Below are positions 8,946-17,819 of a stretch of DNA of 64,000 bases, piece after piece. Positions within the stretch are counted from its first letter, which is position 1. Each line of letters starts with the position of its first letter. Origin of the DNA: Deinococcus grandis. Its GTDB lineage: Bacteria > Deinococcota > Deinococci > Deinococcales > Deinococcaceae. Location of the stretch: contig NZ_BCMS01000002.1 of assembly GCF_001485435.1 (NCBI RefSeq), positions 88,426 through 152,425 of the forward strand, given 5' to 3'. The translations under genes were made by a program, and so were the position numbers. The notes beneath the pieces were generated by a model. That model was not told the DNA's origin and searched no databases. It was given only the letters and a program-made list of their open reading frames with translations.

Positions 8946-10878
8946 GCAGTGGCGTGACGTGCCACTGCCCCGAGTCACCCTGAGTATCGTCGTGCCCGCC
9001 TACAACGAGTCCGAGCGGATCCTGCCGACCGTGGCGGCGTTCGCGGTGGCGGTCAGCGCTACCGGCGAGCCGTGGGAACTGATCGTCAGTGACGACGGCA
9101 GCCGCGACGGGACCGCCGATCTGGTCGGGGCGCTGCCGTGGGCGAACCTGCGGGTGCTGCGGCACACGAACACCGGTAAGGGCGGCGCGGTGCGCCGGGG
9201 CGTCCGCGCGGCGCGCGGGGACCTGATCCTGTTCGCGGACGCGGACAACAGCACGCCCATCGAGGAACTGCCGCGCCTGATCGCGGCGGTCCGCGCCGGG
9301 GCGCACGTCGCGATCGGGTCGCGGGCCGCCGAGGGCGCCGAGGAGGTCGGCAAGAGCCCCCTGCGGCGCCTGGTGTCGGGGGGCCTGCGGCGCGTGACGC
9401 GGCTGCTGACCGGCGTGACGGCCGAGGACACCCAGTGCGGCTTCAAGCTGTTCCGGGGCGAGGTGGCCCGCGACCTGTTCCGGCGCGGGGTGCTCGACGG
9501 GTTCTCCTTCGACCTGGAACTGCTGTACCTCGCGGCGCGTGACGGTCTGCGGGTCGTGGAGGTCCCGGTCCGCTGGGTGGACGCCCCGGACAGCAAGGTG
9601 GACCCCGTGAAGGATTCCGTGAAGTTCCTCAAGGACGTGCTGATGCTGCGCCGCCTGCATGGCAGCGGCCACCCGCGCGCGGACGGGCTGCACCTGGCGG
9701 TCGTCACGGCGTACCCGCCGGGGCGGCGCAGCCTGAACGAGTACGGCCTGCACCTGTCGCGGGTCCTGGCGGACAAGCCCGAGGTGGGGCACATGACCAT
9801 CCTGGCCGACCGGCTGCCAGATGGGCAGGAGGCCGCCGACGCCCCGAACGTGCGGCGCGTGTGGGACTTCAACGATCCCCTGTCGGCGCTGCGGGTGCTG
9901 CTGGCGCTGCGCCGCGCGCGGCCCGACGCGGTGATCTTCAACCTGCAGATGGCGAGCTTCGGGGACCGGCGCGTCCCGGCGGCGCTGGGGTTGCTGACGC
10001 CCGCCCTGGCGCGCGCGTTCGGGACGCCCAGCGTGACGCTGCTGCACAACCTGTTCGAGACGGTGGACCTGGACCGCGCGGGTTTCGGCGGGAACGCGCT
10101 GAAGGTGAAGGTGACGCGGGCGTTCGGGCGGCTGTTCACGCGGGCGCTGCTCGGCTCGAATCTCGTGGCGACGACCCTGCCGCGCTACGTGAAGCTGCTG
10201 CGCGACGAGTATGGCGCGCAGAACGTGTTCCTGGCGCCGCACGGGACGTTCCAGCTGCCCCTGCCGCCGCAGCCGTTCCCGGAGGTGCCGACCGTGATGA
10301 CCTTCGGGAAGTTCGGGACGTACAAGCGCGTGGAGGTGCTCATCGAGGCGCACCGGGAGCTGCTCACGCGGGATCCGCGCGCGCGGCTGGTGATCGCCGG
10401 GAGCGACACGCCGAACGCGCCGGGGTACCTGGCGGGCGTGCAGGCGCAGTTCGCGGACGTGCCGAACATCACCTTCACCGGCTACGTGGCCGAGGAGGAC
10501 GTGCCGCGCGTGTTCAGTGACTGCACGGTGGTGGCCTTCCCGTACAACGCCACGACCGGCAGCAGCGGCGTGCTGCATCAGGCCGGGGAATTCGGGCGTG
10601 GGGCGGTCATGCCGAACATCGGGGACCTCGCGGACCTGATCCAGGACGAGGGCTACCGCGCCGAATTCTTCGAACCCGAGGACCCGCAGTCCCTGGCGGA
10701 CGCGCTGTGGCGGGTGCTGAGCGACCCGCGTCAGGCGGCGGCCCTGGGCGACGCGAACTGGCGGGTGGCGTCCAGCCTGCCCCTCTCCGACGTGGCAGAC
10801 TGGTATCTGCTTCATATTGAAGACCTCACGGGCACCGCGCCCGGTCCCTCACCCCGCGCCCAGGAGGCCCAGGCATGA
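8926..10878 (+). CDS. Bifunctional GT2-GT4 glycosyltransferase fusion
   Basis: A 650-aa protein with two transferase domains. Residues about 18-250 are a GT2 domain of the dolichyl/polyprenyl-phosphate glucosyltransferase type: SIVVPAYNESERI, DDGSRDGT, FADADNSTP (DXD-like) and QCGFKLFRGE. Residues about 260-630 are a GT-B domain of the GT4/GT1 type, with an N-terminal half starting LAVVTAYPPGRR and a C-terminal half with FGKFGTYKRVEVLIEA and an E-rich C-terminal stretch. The GTG start overlaps the flippase end, and its stop overlaps the STAS gene (ATGA). One half could charge a lipid carrier and the other extend the glycan; that division is inferred. Confidence 0.85.
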   Translation: MSYPAFEQWRDVPLPRVTLSIVVPAYNESERILPTVAAFAVAVSATGEPWELIVSDDGSRDGTADLVGALPWANLRVLRHTNTGKGGAVRRGVRAARGDLILFADADNSTPIEELPRLIAAVRAGAHVAIGSRAAEGAEEVGKSPLRRLVSGGLRRVTRLLTGVTAEDTQCGFKLFRGEVARDLFRRGVLDGFSFDLELLYLAARDGLRVVEVPVRWVDAPDSKVDPVKDSVKFLKDVLMLRRLHGSGHPRADGLHLAVVTAYPPGRRSLNEYGLHLSRVLADKPEVGHMTILADRLPDGQEAADAPNVRRVWDFNDPLSALRVLLALRRARPDAVIFNLQMASFGDRRVPAALGLLTPALARAFGTPSVTLLHNLFETVDLDRAGFGGNALKVKVTRAFGRLFTRALLGSNLVATTLPRYVKLLRDEYGAQNVFLAPHGTFQLPLPPQPFPEVPTVMTFGKFGTYKRVEVLIEAHRELLTRDPRARLVIAGSDTPNAPGYLAGVQAQFADVPNITFTGYVAEEDVPRVFSDCTVVAFPYNATTGSSGVLHQAGEFGRGAVMPNIGDLADLIQDEGYRAEFFEPEDPQSLADALWRVLSDPRQAAALGDANWRVASSLPLSDVADWYLLHIEDLTGTAPGPSPRAQEAQA

Positions 10879-11186
10879 CCCGTCCCCCCACCACCCTCGA
10901 CATCCTGGTGCGCCGCGACGCGGACGACCTGCACCTGTCGCTCAGCGGTCGCCTGGACGCGCATCAGGTGCCCGGGTTCCTCGCGGCGGCCGAACCGCTC
11001 GCGGCGCGCACGACCCTGGACCTGGGCGGCGTGACGTTCATGGATTCCAGCGGGCTGGCGGCGCTGGTGCGGCTGGTCCGCACGGCGCGCGCCGCCGGGC
11101 AGGACCTCGGGATCGTGAACATTCAGGACGGCGTGCGGCTGGCCATGGAGATCACGGGCCTGTACGCCGTGCTGCCGATCCGCTGA
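10875..11186 (+). CDS. STAS-domain anti-sigma-factor antagonist
   Basis: A 103-aa single STAS domain like SpoIIAA/RsbV. FMDSSGLAALV (residues 55-65) holds the conserved DSSG with the phosphorylatable serine. ATG overlaps the glycosyltransferase stop. The following gene encodes both the phosphatase and the kinase-type ATPase domains that would act on it, and a second STAS gene follows that. A partner-switching signalling role in controlling polysaccharide export or a sigma factor is inferred. Confidence 0.9.
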   Translation: MTRPPTTLDILVRRDADDLHLSLSGRLDAHQVPGFLAAAEPLAARTTLDLGGVTFMDSSGLAALVRLVRTARAAGQDLGIVNIQDGVRLAMEITGLYAVLPIR

Positions 11187-11194
11187 GCGCGGCC

Positions 11195-12742
11195 ATGGAC
11201 GTGACTGCGCCCGACCCGTTCACAGAACTCCTCGATCAGGTCGCGGACCTGAGTGACCAGCTGGTGTTCCTGCAGCGCCTGATCCCGCAGGCGCTGGCCC
11301 TGACCGACGAGGCGCAGGCGACCGGACTGGTGCAGCAGGCGGCGGCGCTGATCAACACGCCGGGCGCCGCGCTGCACGTGCGGGGCGAGTGGCTGGGCGA
11401 GACGCCGGGCTGGCTGCGGGGCGTGCAGCCGCCCGGTCACGCGGCGGTCCTCCCGGCGGGCGCGGTGCATACCGGCGCGCCGTTCTGCGGGGCGTGGCGG
11501 CTGACGGCCGTGCTGGCGGTGCCGCTGGAGCAGGGGTGGCTGGCGCTGTGGGGCAAGCGGGACTTCCAGGCGGGCGAGCGGGAGCTGATCAGCACGCTGG
11601 CGCAGCTACTCGACGCGGCGCTGCGGGCCATGCAGGGGCGGCGCGAGGCGGCCCGGTACGCGATGCAGGAACGCGACCGGCGGCAGGCGCAGGCGGTGTG
11701 GCGCGCGGTGACGCCCGAGGCGCTGAGCACGCCGCCCGGGTATCACCTGCACCTGCATTCGCAGCCGGCCAGTGATTTCGGCGGGGATTTCCAGTTTCAG
11801 GAGGCCGAGTGGATCGTGGCGGGCGACGTGAGCGGCAAGGGCCTGCCGGCGGCGATCATCACGGCGATGTTCGCGTCGGCGTTCACGGTCGCGGCGCGGT
11901 CGGCGTCGCTGAACAGCACGCTGGGCGAGGCCCTGCACGATCACCTGGAACGCTCGGGGGCGTTCTGCACGCTCGCGGCGATGCAGGTGCGGCCCGACGG
12001 GCAGCTGCGCGTGCTGAACATCGGGCATCCGCCGGTGCTGCTGCGCCGCGCCGACGGGCGCCTGGAGGAGGTGCGGGCGTCGGCGCCGCCGCTGGGGACC
12101 TTCCCGCTGCTGCACGTGGACGTCGAGCGGGTGTGGCTGCATCCGGGCGACGCGCTGCTGGTGTACAGCGACGGTCTGTTCGAGGCCGAGGACGCCTCGG
12201 GCGTGCCGTTCGGCCTGGAGCGCACGCGGCAGCTCGCGTCGGAGGTGGCGCCCACCGCGTTCATCCGGCAGGCGGTGGCGGGCCTGCGCGGCTTCGAGGT
12301 GGGCGACGACCTGACGCTGCTCGTGCTGCAGCGGGACCCGGCGGCGCGCGGGGTGCAGCGGCGCCTGCCGGGCGACCTGCAGGCCCTGGCGACCCTCAGC
12401 GAGGCGCTGCGCGAGGCGGTGCCGCCGGACCACCCGGCGCTGATGCCGGCGGAACTGGCGATCACGGAACTGTTCGTGAACGCGGTGCGGCACGGCGGGG
12501 CGCGCGAGGTGACGCTGCGGGCGCACACCTCCGGCGCGGACATTCTGGTGACCCTGATGGACGACGGGTCACCGTTCGATCCACGCAGCGCCGCGCCGCA
12601 GGAGGGCGGGGAGCTGCGCGAGCACGGGTACGGGCTGCTGATCGCGCAGCGCTGCGCGCGGGAATGGCATTATGCTCGCAAGGCACAGTTCAACCGCCAG
12701 ACGCTGCGACTGCGCGCACCCGACCTCTCCGCCCTCATCTGA
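11195..12742 (+). CDS. SpoIIE-type PP2C phosphatase fused to an RsbW-like ATPase
   Basis: A 515-aa protein. Residues about 25-150 look GAF-like (sensor), about 165-375 are a SpoIIE/RsbU PP2C phosphatase (DFGGDFQ, GDVSGKGLPAA, LVYSDGLFEAED with the metal-binding Asp residues), and about 390-512 are an HATPase_c domain (ELAITELFVNAVRHGG, LMDDGSPFDP, EHGYGLLIAQ). A phosphatase and an anti-sigma-type serine kinase in one chain can both phosphorylate and dephosphorylate STAS partners; the two partners flank it. ATG at 11195 is eight bases after the STAS stop; the longer open frame is read-through into the upstream gene. Confidence 0.9.
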   Translation: MDVTAPDPFTELLDQVADLSDQLVFLQRLIPQALALTDEAQATGLVQQAAALINTPGAALHVRGEWLGETPGWLRGVQPPGHAAVLPAGAVHTGAPFCGAWRLTAVLAVPLEQGWLALWGKRDFQAGERELISTLAQLLDAALRAMQGRREAARYAMQERDRRQAQAVWRAVTPEALSTPPGYHLHLHSQPASDFGGDFQFQEAEWIVAGDVSGKGLPAAIITAMFASAFTVAARSASLNSTLGEALHDHLERSGAFCTLAAMQVRPDGQLRVLNIGHPPVLLRRADGRLEEVRASAPPLGTFPLLHVDVERVWLHPGDALLVYSDGLFEAEDASGVPFGLERTRQLASEVAPTAFIRQAVAGLRGFEVGDDLTLLVLQRDPAARGVQRRLPGDLQALATLSEALREAVPPDHPALMPAELAITELFVNAVRHGGAREVTLRAHTSGADILVTLMDDGSPFDPRSAAPQEGGELREHGYGLLIAQRCAREWHYARKAQFNRQTLRLRAPDLSALI

Positions 12743-12768
12743 CCACGCCTGAAAGGATGCTGCCCCCG

Positions 12769-13071
12769 ATGCCCCTGACCTACACCGTGAACGGCCCTGA
12801 ACTGATCCTCTCCGGACGCCTGGACGCCCAGAACGCCCTGGATTTACGCGCCGCGCTCGCGGAGCACGCCGGGCAGACCGGTGACCTGCGCGTGGACATG
12901 GCGGACGTGCCGTTCATGGACAGCAGCGCCCTCGCGGCGCTGGTCAGCGCCCTGAAGGACCGGCGCCGCGAGGGCCGGTCGCTGCGCCTGACCCGCGCGA
13001 GTCCGGCGGTGCATGAACTGATGTCCCTGACCATGCTGGGCCGGGTCTTCGGTCTGGAGGATCCCAGGTGA
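12769..13071 (+). CDS. STAS-domain anti-sigma-factor antagonist (second copy)
   Basis: A 100-aa STAS domain with FMDSSALAALV (residues 49-59); the usual Gly after DSS is Ala. ATG at 12769 is chosen; an in-frame ATG at 12757 is too close to the AAAGGA ribosome binding site. Its stop overlaps the receiver gene (GTGA). It is paralogous to the STAS protein before the phosphatase. Two STAS proteins for one phosphatase/kinase suggest either two outputs or a competing pair. Confidence 0.88.
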   Translation: MPLTYTVNGPELILSGRLDAQNALDLRAALAEHAGQTGDLRVDMADVPFMDSSALAALVSALKDRRREGRSLRLTRASPAVHELMSLTMLGRVFGLEDPR

Positions 13072-13478
13072 CGCGGCACCTGCCGGCGAACGTGACCCTG
13101 TTCGGGCACGTGCCGTCCAAGCACGTCCTGATCGTGGAGGACGCGCCGGGCATGCGGCTGCTGGTGCGGCACATCCTGCAGCAGGGTGGGCACAAGCCGC
13201 TGGAGGCCGAATCGGTCGAGGCGGCCTTCGGTGAGCTGTCGCGCGGCCCGGTGGACGTGATCGTCACGGACCTGATGCTGCCGGGCCGCTCCGGGCTGGA
13301 CCTGCTGCGGGACCTGCGGGACCTGCCGGACGCGCCGCCGGTGATCGTCCTGACCGGCAGCGGCGAGGAGGTGCTGCGCGAGCAGGCCCTGAGCCTGGGG
13401 GCGCGCAGCGTCCTGTTCAAACCCTTCAGCCGGTACGAGCTGCTGGACGCCGTGTTCGCCGCCGGGATGGGCGGCTGA
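13068..13478 (+). CDS. Response regulator, receiver domain only
   Basis: A 136-aa CheY-like receiver with a short N-terminal extension. Acid pocket VEDAP (Asp25), phospho-acceptor VTDLMLPG (Asp68), the Thr in VLTGSG and the Lys in LFKPFS are all present, so it should be phosphorylated. There is no output domain. GTG start overlaps the STAS stop. It presumably feeds a histidine-kinase signal into the neighbouring partner-switching set; the cognate kinase is not adjacent. Confidence 0.9.
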   Translation: MTRHLPANVTLFGHVPSKHVLIVEDAPGMRLLVRHILQQGGHKPLEAESVEAAFGELSRGPVDVIVTDLMLPGRSGLDLLRDLRDLPDAPPVIVLTGSGEEVLREQALSLGARSVLFKPFSRYELLDAVFAAGMGG

Positions 13479-13495
13479 CCGGAAGGCGGGTCGCC

Positions 13496-16400
13496 TTGAC
13501 CCTGACGGGTCGGCTGACCCGGCTCCTGCGGCCGCGCCCCGGCTGGGCGCGTTCCGCTTGGCCGCCGCTCGTCTGGTCGCGGCCTGACGTCGCGCCGCCC
13601 GGGTCACCGGCTGGACCACCCGGTGGTCCAGCCGGTGACCCGGCGGGCGGGCCGGTGGAGCCACATCCCGGCGCGCGGCCCAGCCTGACCCTGCCGGGCG
13701 CGCTGCTGCCGCCGGGCGAGGACGAGCGGGCCGGGGGGCGGCTGCTGGCCTTCGCGCTGCTGCTGATGCTGGTCCTGCACGGCACGCAACTGATCAGCGG
13801 GTCGTTCACCCGCACCTACGACGCGCTGATTCACGTGTACTTCGGCGCGCACTACGCGAAGTCGTTCTTCGACCCGTGGGAGGCCGGGTGGTACACCGGG
13901 TTCTCGCTGACGTCGTACCCGCCGCTCAGTCACTACCTGATCGCGCTGCTGAGTGTCCCGCTGGGCCTGATGGGCGCGTTCGCCGCCACGCAGATCCTGG
14001 CGCTGACGGGCCTGACGGTCGGCATGTACCGCTTCGGGAAGGTGTTTGTCACGGCCCGCGCGGCCGGGTACGGCGCGGTACTGCTGGTCCTGTCGAGCGC
14101 CATCGCGGAGACCGTGCAGGTCTTCGGGCAGCTGCCCACCACCCTCAGCCTGGGGCTGCTGCTGAACGCCATTCCGTTCGCGGTGCGCTGGGTGCGGACC
14201 GGGCAGAAGACGTACCTGATCCGCGCGGCCATGTGGACGGCTGCGACCACCGCGGCGCACCACGTCACCACGCTGTTCGGCAGCGTGTTCTTCATCGCGC
14301 CGGTGCTGCTGGCCGTGGTGCTCGAGAGTGCCTCGCGGCCCCGCCCGGCCGAGGGCACGGGCAGCTGGTGGCGGGTCTGGCGGCGCCTCTACCGGGTGGC
14401 GCCGCGCGTGTACCGCGGCGGCCTGTACGGCGTGTCCGCCATCATGGCGCTGGTGCTGGTCGTGCTGCCCTACTGGCTCTGGAGCCGCGCCGATCCGATC
14501 ACGCAGGTCCCGATCCCGCACGGCAGCCGCGCGAACTTCCTGGAACGGCGCGACTTCGGGTTCATGTTCTGGCTGGTGCCGTGGGCGACGCTGCTGCCCA
14601 TCTACTGGGACGCGGTGCGGCGCGGCCTGTTCACGCACCGGGGGCTGCCCCGCTGGCCGATCATGGCCAGCATCCTGCTGCTGAGCCTGCTGGGTACCGG
14701 CGGCACGACGCCCATCCCGAAGGCGCTGCTGCGCGGCGCGTTCGACATCCTGACGCTGGACCGCTTCACGTTCTGGGCCTGCATGCTGATCCTGCCGCTG
14801 GCCGGTCTGGTCATCGAGTCGTGGCGGCACGGGGCGTGGCGGGTGTTCGTGCAGGCCCGCCTCGGCGCGCGGGTGCATCACGCGCTGGGCCTGCTGTTCG
14901 TGGCGGCCGCGCTGGCCCTGTCAGTGGGCGTGAGTTCCCTGACGTACTACCGCAAGTTCCAGCCGGACCGGATCGACGTGCGGCCCATCGTGCAGTTCCT
15001 GGAATCCGGCGGACGGGACCGCTACCGGTACATGGTGCTGGGCTTCGGGGATCAGATGGCGTGGCTCAGCGCGAACACCCGCGCGACCACCCCGGACGGG
15101 AACTACCACAGCGCGCGGCGCCTGCCGGAACTGACCGCCACGCCCGTGGAGCGCCTGGAGGGCGCCAAGTACACCGGCGTGCCGGGCCTGGGCAGCCTGC
15201 GGCAGTTCATGACGACCCCCGCGAAGTACAACCTGCGCTTCATGCTCAGCAACGACGCGTTCTACGACCCGGCGCTGCACATGCTCGGCTGGGTGCGGCT
15301 GGGGACCCTGCCGGGCGGGATCATGGTGTGGGAACGCCCGGACATCCCCGAGGTGCAGCCCCGCCTGCCCCGGCGGGAACTGCCGGTCTGGCAGCGGCTG
15401 ATGTGGGCGCTGCTGCCGTCCGGCGCGCCGGTCCTGGCGCTGCTGTCGCTGCTGCTGCCGGTCCGCGCGCCGCGGGGCCGCTCGCGCTGGCCGTGGGTGC
15501 GGCTGCTGGCCGAGGACAGCCTGGACCCGCCGCCGCAGCAGGGGGCGTGGTGGCACTCCTGGGTGCGGCGACTGCCGTTCCGGTCGTGGCGTACGGCCCG
15601 GCTGCGCGCCCGGCGGCGCCCCCTGGCCCAGCGGCTGCTGAACACGGGGCTGCTGCTGACGCTGGTCCTGGGCGGCGCGGCGTTCACGTACCGCAGCCTC
15701 CAGCCGCCCGAGACGCCGCAGCGGGCCGTGCTGGGCTACTGGGACGACCTGGACTTCAAACGTTTCGGCGCGGCCTACAGCTGGATTGACCCGCAGGATG
15801 GCCTGACCGAGGAACGCTGGCGGCTGGACCTGTCGGTGGTGGGGGGCCTGCGCAGCGGGTACGCGAAACTCGATTCGCTGCGCATCCTGGACGTGACGTA
15901 CAGCGGTCCGCCGGAGGCGCCGGACACGGTCGCCACCGTCCGGTCGCGCCTGACGTGGTTCACGTCCCTTGGCGACGTGACCGAGGAGGTCAGTCAGGAC
16001 CTGCGCCGCACCGCGCGCGGCTGGCGACTGCTGGTCTCCCCCACCCTGAATGTCCGGCCGCCGCTGCGCTTCCAGGCGGTGCCGGGCGTGCAGCTGGCCG
16101 CGCCCCCCGCCCTGGACATGCCGGTGCCGCTGCGGGTGATCAGTCGGCGGCTGGTCGCGTTCCGCGCCGCGCCGGGCGCGCCGGAGCAGGTGGCGGTGGT
16201 GGGCGAGGTGCAGAACGCGGGCCGGACCGGGGCGTCGCTGACCATCTCGGCCAGTGTCACGGACGCCAGCGGGCAGGAACTCGCCCGGAACGACGCGACC
16301 GAGACGTTCCTGCCGTGGCTGAATCCCGGCGAGCGCACCCCGTTCCTGATCACCTTCGACGGACCCGGCATGACCGTGGACGTCCGGGACGTGGCGAGCT

Positions 16401-16726
16401 TCGCCGTGCGGGCCAGCGGCGTGGCGACCAGCCGGAACCTCGCGCGGGACCTGAACCTGTGGCGGCGCGGCGGGGCCGTGCGGGTGGAGAACACCGGTCC
16501 CGCCGAGGCGACCCTGACGAACGTGATCGGCACGCTCGACGACGCGGGCGGCGTGGCGTGGGTGACCCGCACCTACCTGATGGAGGCGGTGCCGCCCATG
16601 CAGTCGCGCGAGGCGACCCTGCCCCTGGCGCGGCCCGGCGGGTACCGCGTGCTGCTCGGCGCGGGCGGGGGGCGCGTGACGGCCTCGCGGCTGTTCGCGC
16701 ACGCCTTCCACCGGGAGGAACCGTGA
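13496..16726 (+). CDS. Large multispanning membrane protein, GT-C/PTPS-related type
   Basis: A 1076-aa protein. After a Gly/Pro-rich cytoplasmic leader (about residues 30-60) come many membrane helices. YDALIHVYFGAHYA then GWYTGFSLTSYPPLSHYLIALL is the DxxxH-containing first loop seen in GT-C-like, '6-pyruvoyl-tetrahydropterin-synthase-related' membrane proteins. Helices continue to about residue 660, with another near 720 (LLNTGLLLTLVLGGAAF), followed by an extracytoplasmic C-terminal region of about 340 residues with beta-rich FxLYD-like repeats. TTG start at 13496 follows GGAAGG. Its stop overlaps the lipoprotein start. Likely a lipid-linked sugar transferase or polysaccharide assembly protein; the exact reaction is unknown. 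Confidence 0.75.
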   Translation: MTLTGRLTRLLRPRPGWARSAWPPLVWSRPDVAPPGSPAGPPGGPAGDPAGGPVEPHPGARPSLTLPGALLPPGEDERAGGRLLAFALLLMLVLHGTQLISGSFTRTYDALIHVYFGAHYAKSFFDPWEAGWYTGFSLTSYPPLSHYLIALLSVPLGLMGAFAATQILALTGLTVGMYRFGKVFVTARAAGYGAVLLVLSSAIAETVQVFGQLPTTLSLGLLLNAIPFAVRWVRTGQKTYLIRAAMWTAATTAAHHVTTLFGSVFFIAPVLLAVVLESASRPRPAEGTGSWWRVWRRLYRVAPRVYRGGLYGVSAIMALVLVVLPYWLWSRADPITQVPIPHGSRANFLERRDFGFMFWLVPWATLLPIYWDAVRRGLFTHRGLPRWPIMASILLLSLLGTGGTTPIPKALLRGAFDILTLDRFTFWACMLILPLAGLVIESWRHGAWRVFVQARLGARVHHALGLLFVAAALALSVGVSSLTYYRKFQPDRIDVRPIVQFLESGGRDRYRYMVLGFGDQMAWLSANTRATTPDGNYHSARRLPELTATPVERLEGAKYTGVPGLGSLRQFMTTPAKYNLRFMLSNDAFYDPALHMLGWVRLGTLPGGIMVWERPDIPEVQPRLPRRELPVWQRLMWALLPSGAPVLALLSLLLPVRAPRGRSRWPWVRLLAEDSLDPPPQQGAWWHSWVRRLPFRSWRTARLRARRRPLAQRLLNTGLLLTLVLGGAAFTYRSLQPPETPQRAVLGYWDDLDFKRFGAAYSWIDPQDGLTEERWRLDLSVVGGLRSGYAKLDSLRILDVTYSGPPEAPDTVATVRSRLTWFTSLGDVTEEVSQDLRRTARGWRLLVSPTLNVRPPLRFQAVPGVQLAAPPALDMPVPLRVISRRLVAFRAAPGAPEQVAVVGEVQNAGRTGASLTISASVTDASGQELARNDATETFLPWLNPGERTPFLITFDGPGMTVDVRDVASFAVRASGVATSRNLARDLNLWRRGGAVRVENTGPAEATLTNVIGTLDDAGGVAWVTRTYLMEAVPPMQSREATLPLARPGGYRVLLGAGGGRVTASRLFAHAFHREEP
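13599..13643. repeat. Perfect 45-nt palindrome inside a coding sequence
   Basis: Two 22-base arms are exact reverse complements around a single central base at 13621 (core GGTCACCGGCTGGACCACC and its complement). It encodes part of the Gly/Pro/Ala linker of the membrane protein. It would form a very stable hairpin in mRNA or a cruciform in DNA just after the start codon. It does not match the other repeats of the window. Confidence 0.9.
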
Positions 16727-17685
16727 GAGGCTCCCGCAGCAGGAAGTGGGGCGCGCTGCTGGCCGTGCCGGGCAGCAGGAGGCTGACCGGGCTGGTACTG
16801 GGCAGGCTGGTGCTGGCCGGACTGGTGCTGGGCGGGCTGCTGGGCGGCTGCGCGCGGCCGCCGCAGGACGACCTGCGCCTCACACCCCTGCCGACGCTGA
16901 CCCTTCAGGAAGGTCGGCTGCGTGTGACGGGCGAGGGACCGCTGCGCTTGGCCTGCGACACCCCGGCCGGGCCGGTCGTGCACATGCTGGCACGGGCGGG
17001 GCAGGTGCCGGTCCCACCCGGCGCGCTGGCCTGCGAGGCGTCCCGGCCCGGTCACGCCGAGGGCCGGGTGACCGTGGCCCTCACGCCCACGCCGACACCA
17101 TCAACGCCCCCGTCAGCGCCGACACCTCTGCCCCCCATCCCTGCGGCGCGCGGCACCCTGCGCGTCACCCCTGTCACCCTGCGACTGGGACAGCGCGAGG
17201 TGTGGACAGTCACCGCCGACCTGCGCGGCCCGGACGGTCGCGTGGCACCCGACGGCACGCCGGTCACGCTGAGCGCCGCCTCCGGCGCCGAGCGGCTCAG
17301 CGCGGTGCGCCTGACCGTCAACGGCGTCGCCCGCTGGCAGCTCACGCCCGGCGCGCCCGGCCCGTTCACGTTCACCGCCCGGAGTGGCGACTGGCAGGGC
17401 CGCGCCGCCGCCGTCGCCGCCACCGGGGTGCTCGGCGGGCGGCCGCGCGCGGTGTTCACCGGGCAGGTCCTGACCCTCGGGCCGCTGCGCTGGCAGGACG
17501 GCGCCCTCCCGGACGACGGAACCCCGGTGCGGCTGCGCGCCCTGACCCGCGCGGGGACCGTGGTGTGGTCCGCGGACGTGACGGTCGCCGCCGGGCAGGT
17601 CCGCGCCAAGGTGCCCCGGGTGCGCGGCGCCGTGACCCTCAGCGCGGAACTCGCGGGCAGCGAGGTGAGGTTCGCGTGGCCCTGA
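16723..17685 (+). CDS. Putative lipoprotein with Ig-like domains
   Basis: A 320-aa protein; GTG start at 16723 overlaps the upstream stop (GTGA) and has GGGAGGAA just before it. The N-terminus is basic, then a hydrophobic stretch ending GGLLGGCARP, a lipobox with Cys at about residue 43. The remainder is beta-rich with a Pro/Thr linker (about residues 125-140) and an invasin/Big-like region (VTPVTLRLGQREVWTVTADL, then DGTPVTLSAASG). It is probably an envelope lipoprotein of the polysaccharide operon. The TGA stop is also the left target duplication of the adjacent repeat. Confidence 0.8.
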   Translation: MRGSRSRKWGALLAVPGSRRLTGLVLGRLVLAGLVLGGLLGGCARPPQDDLRLTPLPTLTLQEGRLRVTGEGPLRLACDTPAGPVVHMLARAGQVPVPPGALACEASRPGHAEGRVTVALTPTPTPSTPPSAPTPLPPIPAARGTLRVTPVTLRLGQREVWTVTADLRGPDGRVAPDGTPVTLSAASGAERLSAVRLTVNGVARWQLTPGAPGPFTFTARSGDWQGRAAAVAATGVLGGRPRAVFTGQVLTLGPLRWQDGALPDDGTPVRLRALTRAGTVVWSADVTVAAGQVRAKVPRVRGAVTLSAELAGSEVRFAWP

Positions 17686-17819
17686 TACGGATTCCGTTTG
17701 TTTCGCCAACAATCCGGAACTTCACCGGATTGTTGGCTCCACGTCCGGAACCCGTTTTTCTCCTTCTCGCATCCGCTCGGATTGAACGGGCTGTGCAGCC
17801 CATTCAATCGGAGTCCGTA
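17686..17819 (+). repeat. MITE-like repeat, copy A
   Basis: 134 bp from TACGGATTCCG to CGGAGTCCGTA, flanked by TGA on both sides (17683-17685 and 17820-17822). Hairpin 1: CCAACAATCCGG / CCGGATTGTTGG, perfect 12-bp stem. Hairpin 2: GATTGAACGGGCT / AGCCCATTCAATC, one mismatch. The left TGA is the lipoprotein stop codon; the right end supplies GGAG (17810-17813) and, joined to the right TGA, the ATG of the next gene. Confidence 0.9.

Noticed and set aside
8920..10815. Minus-strand open frame of about 630 codons opposite the glycosyltransferase fusion
   Set aside because: The plus strand carries complete GT2 and GT-B motifs; the antisense residues are Arg/Gln/His-rich noise.
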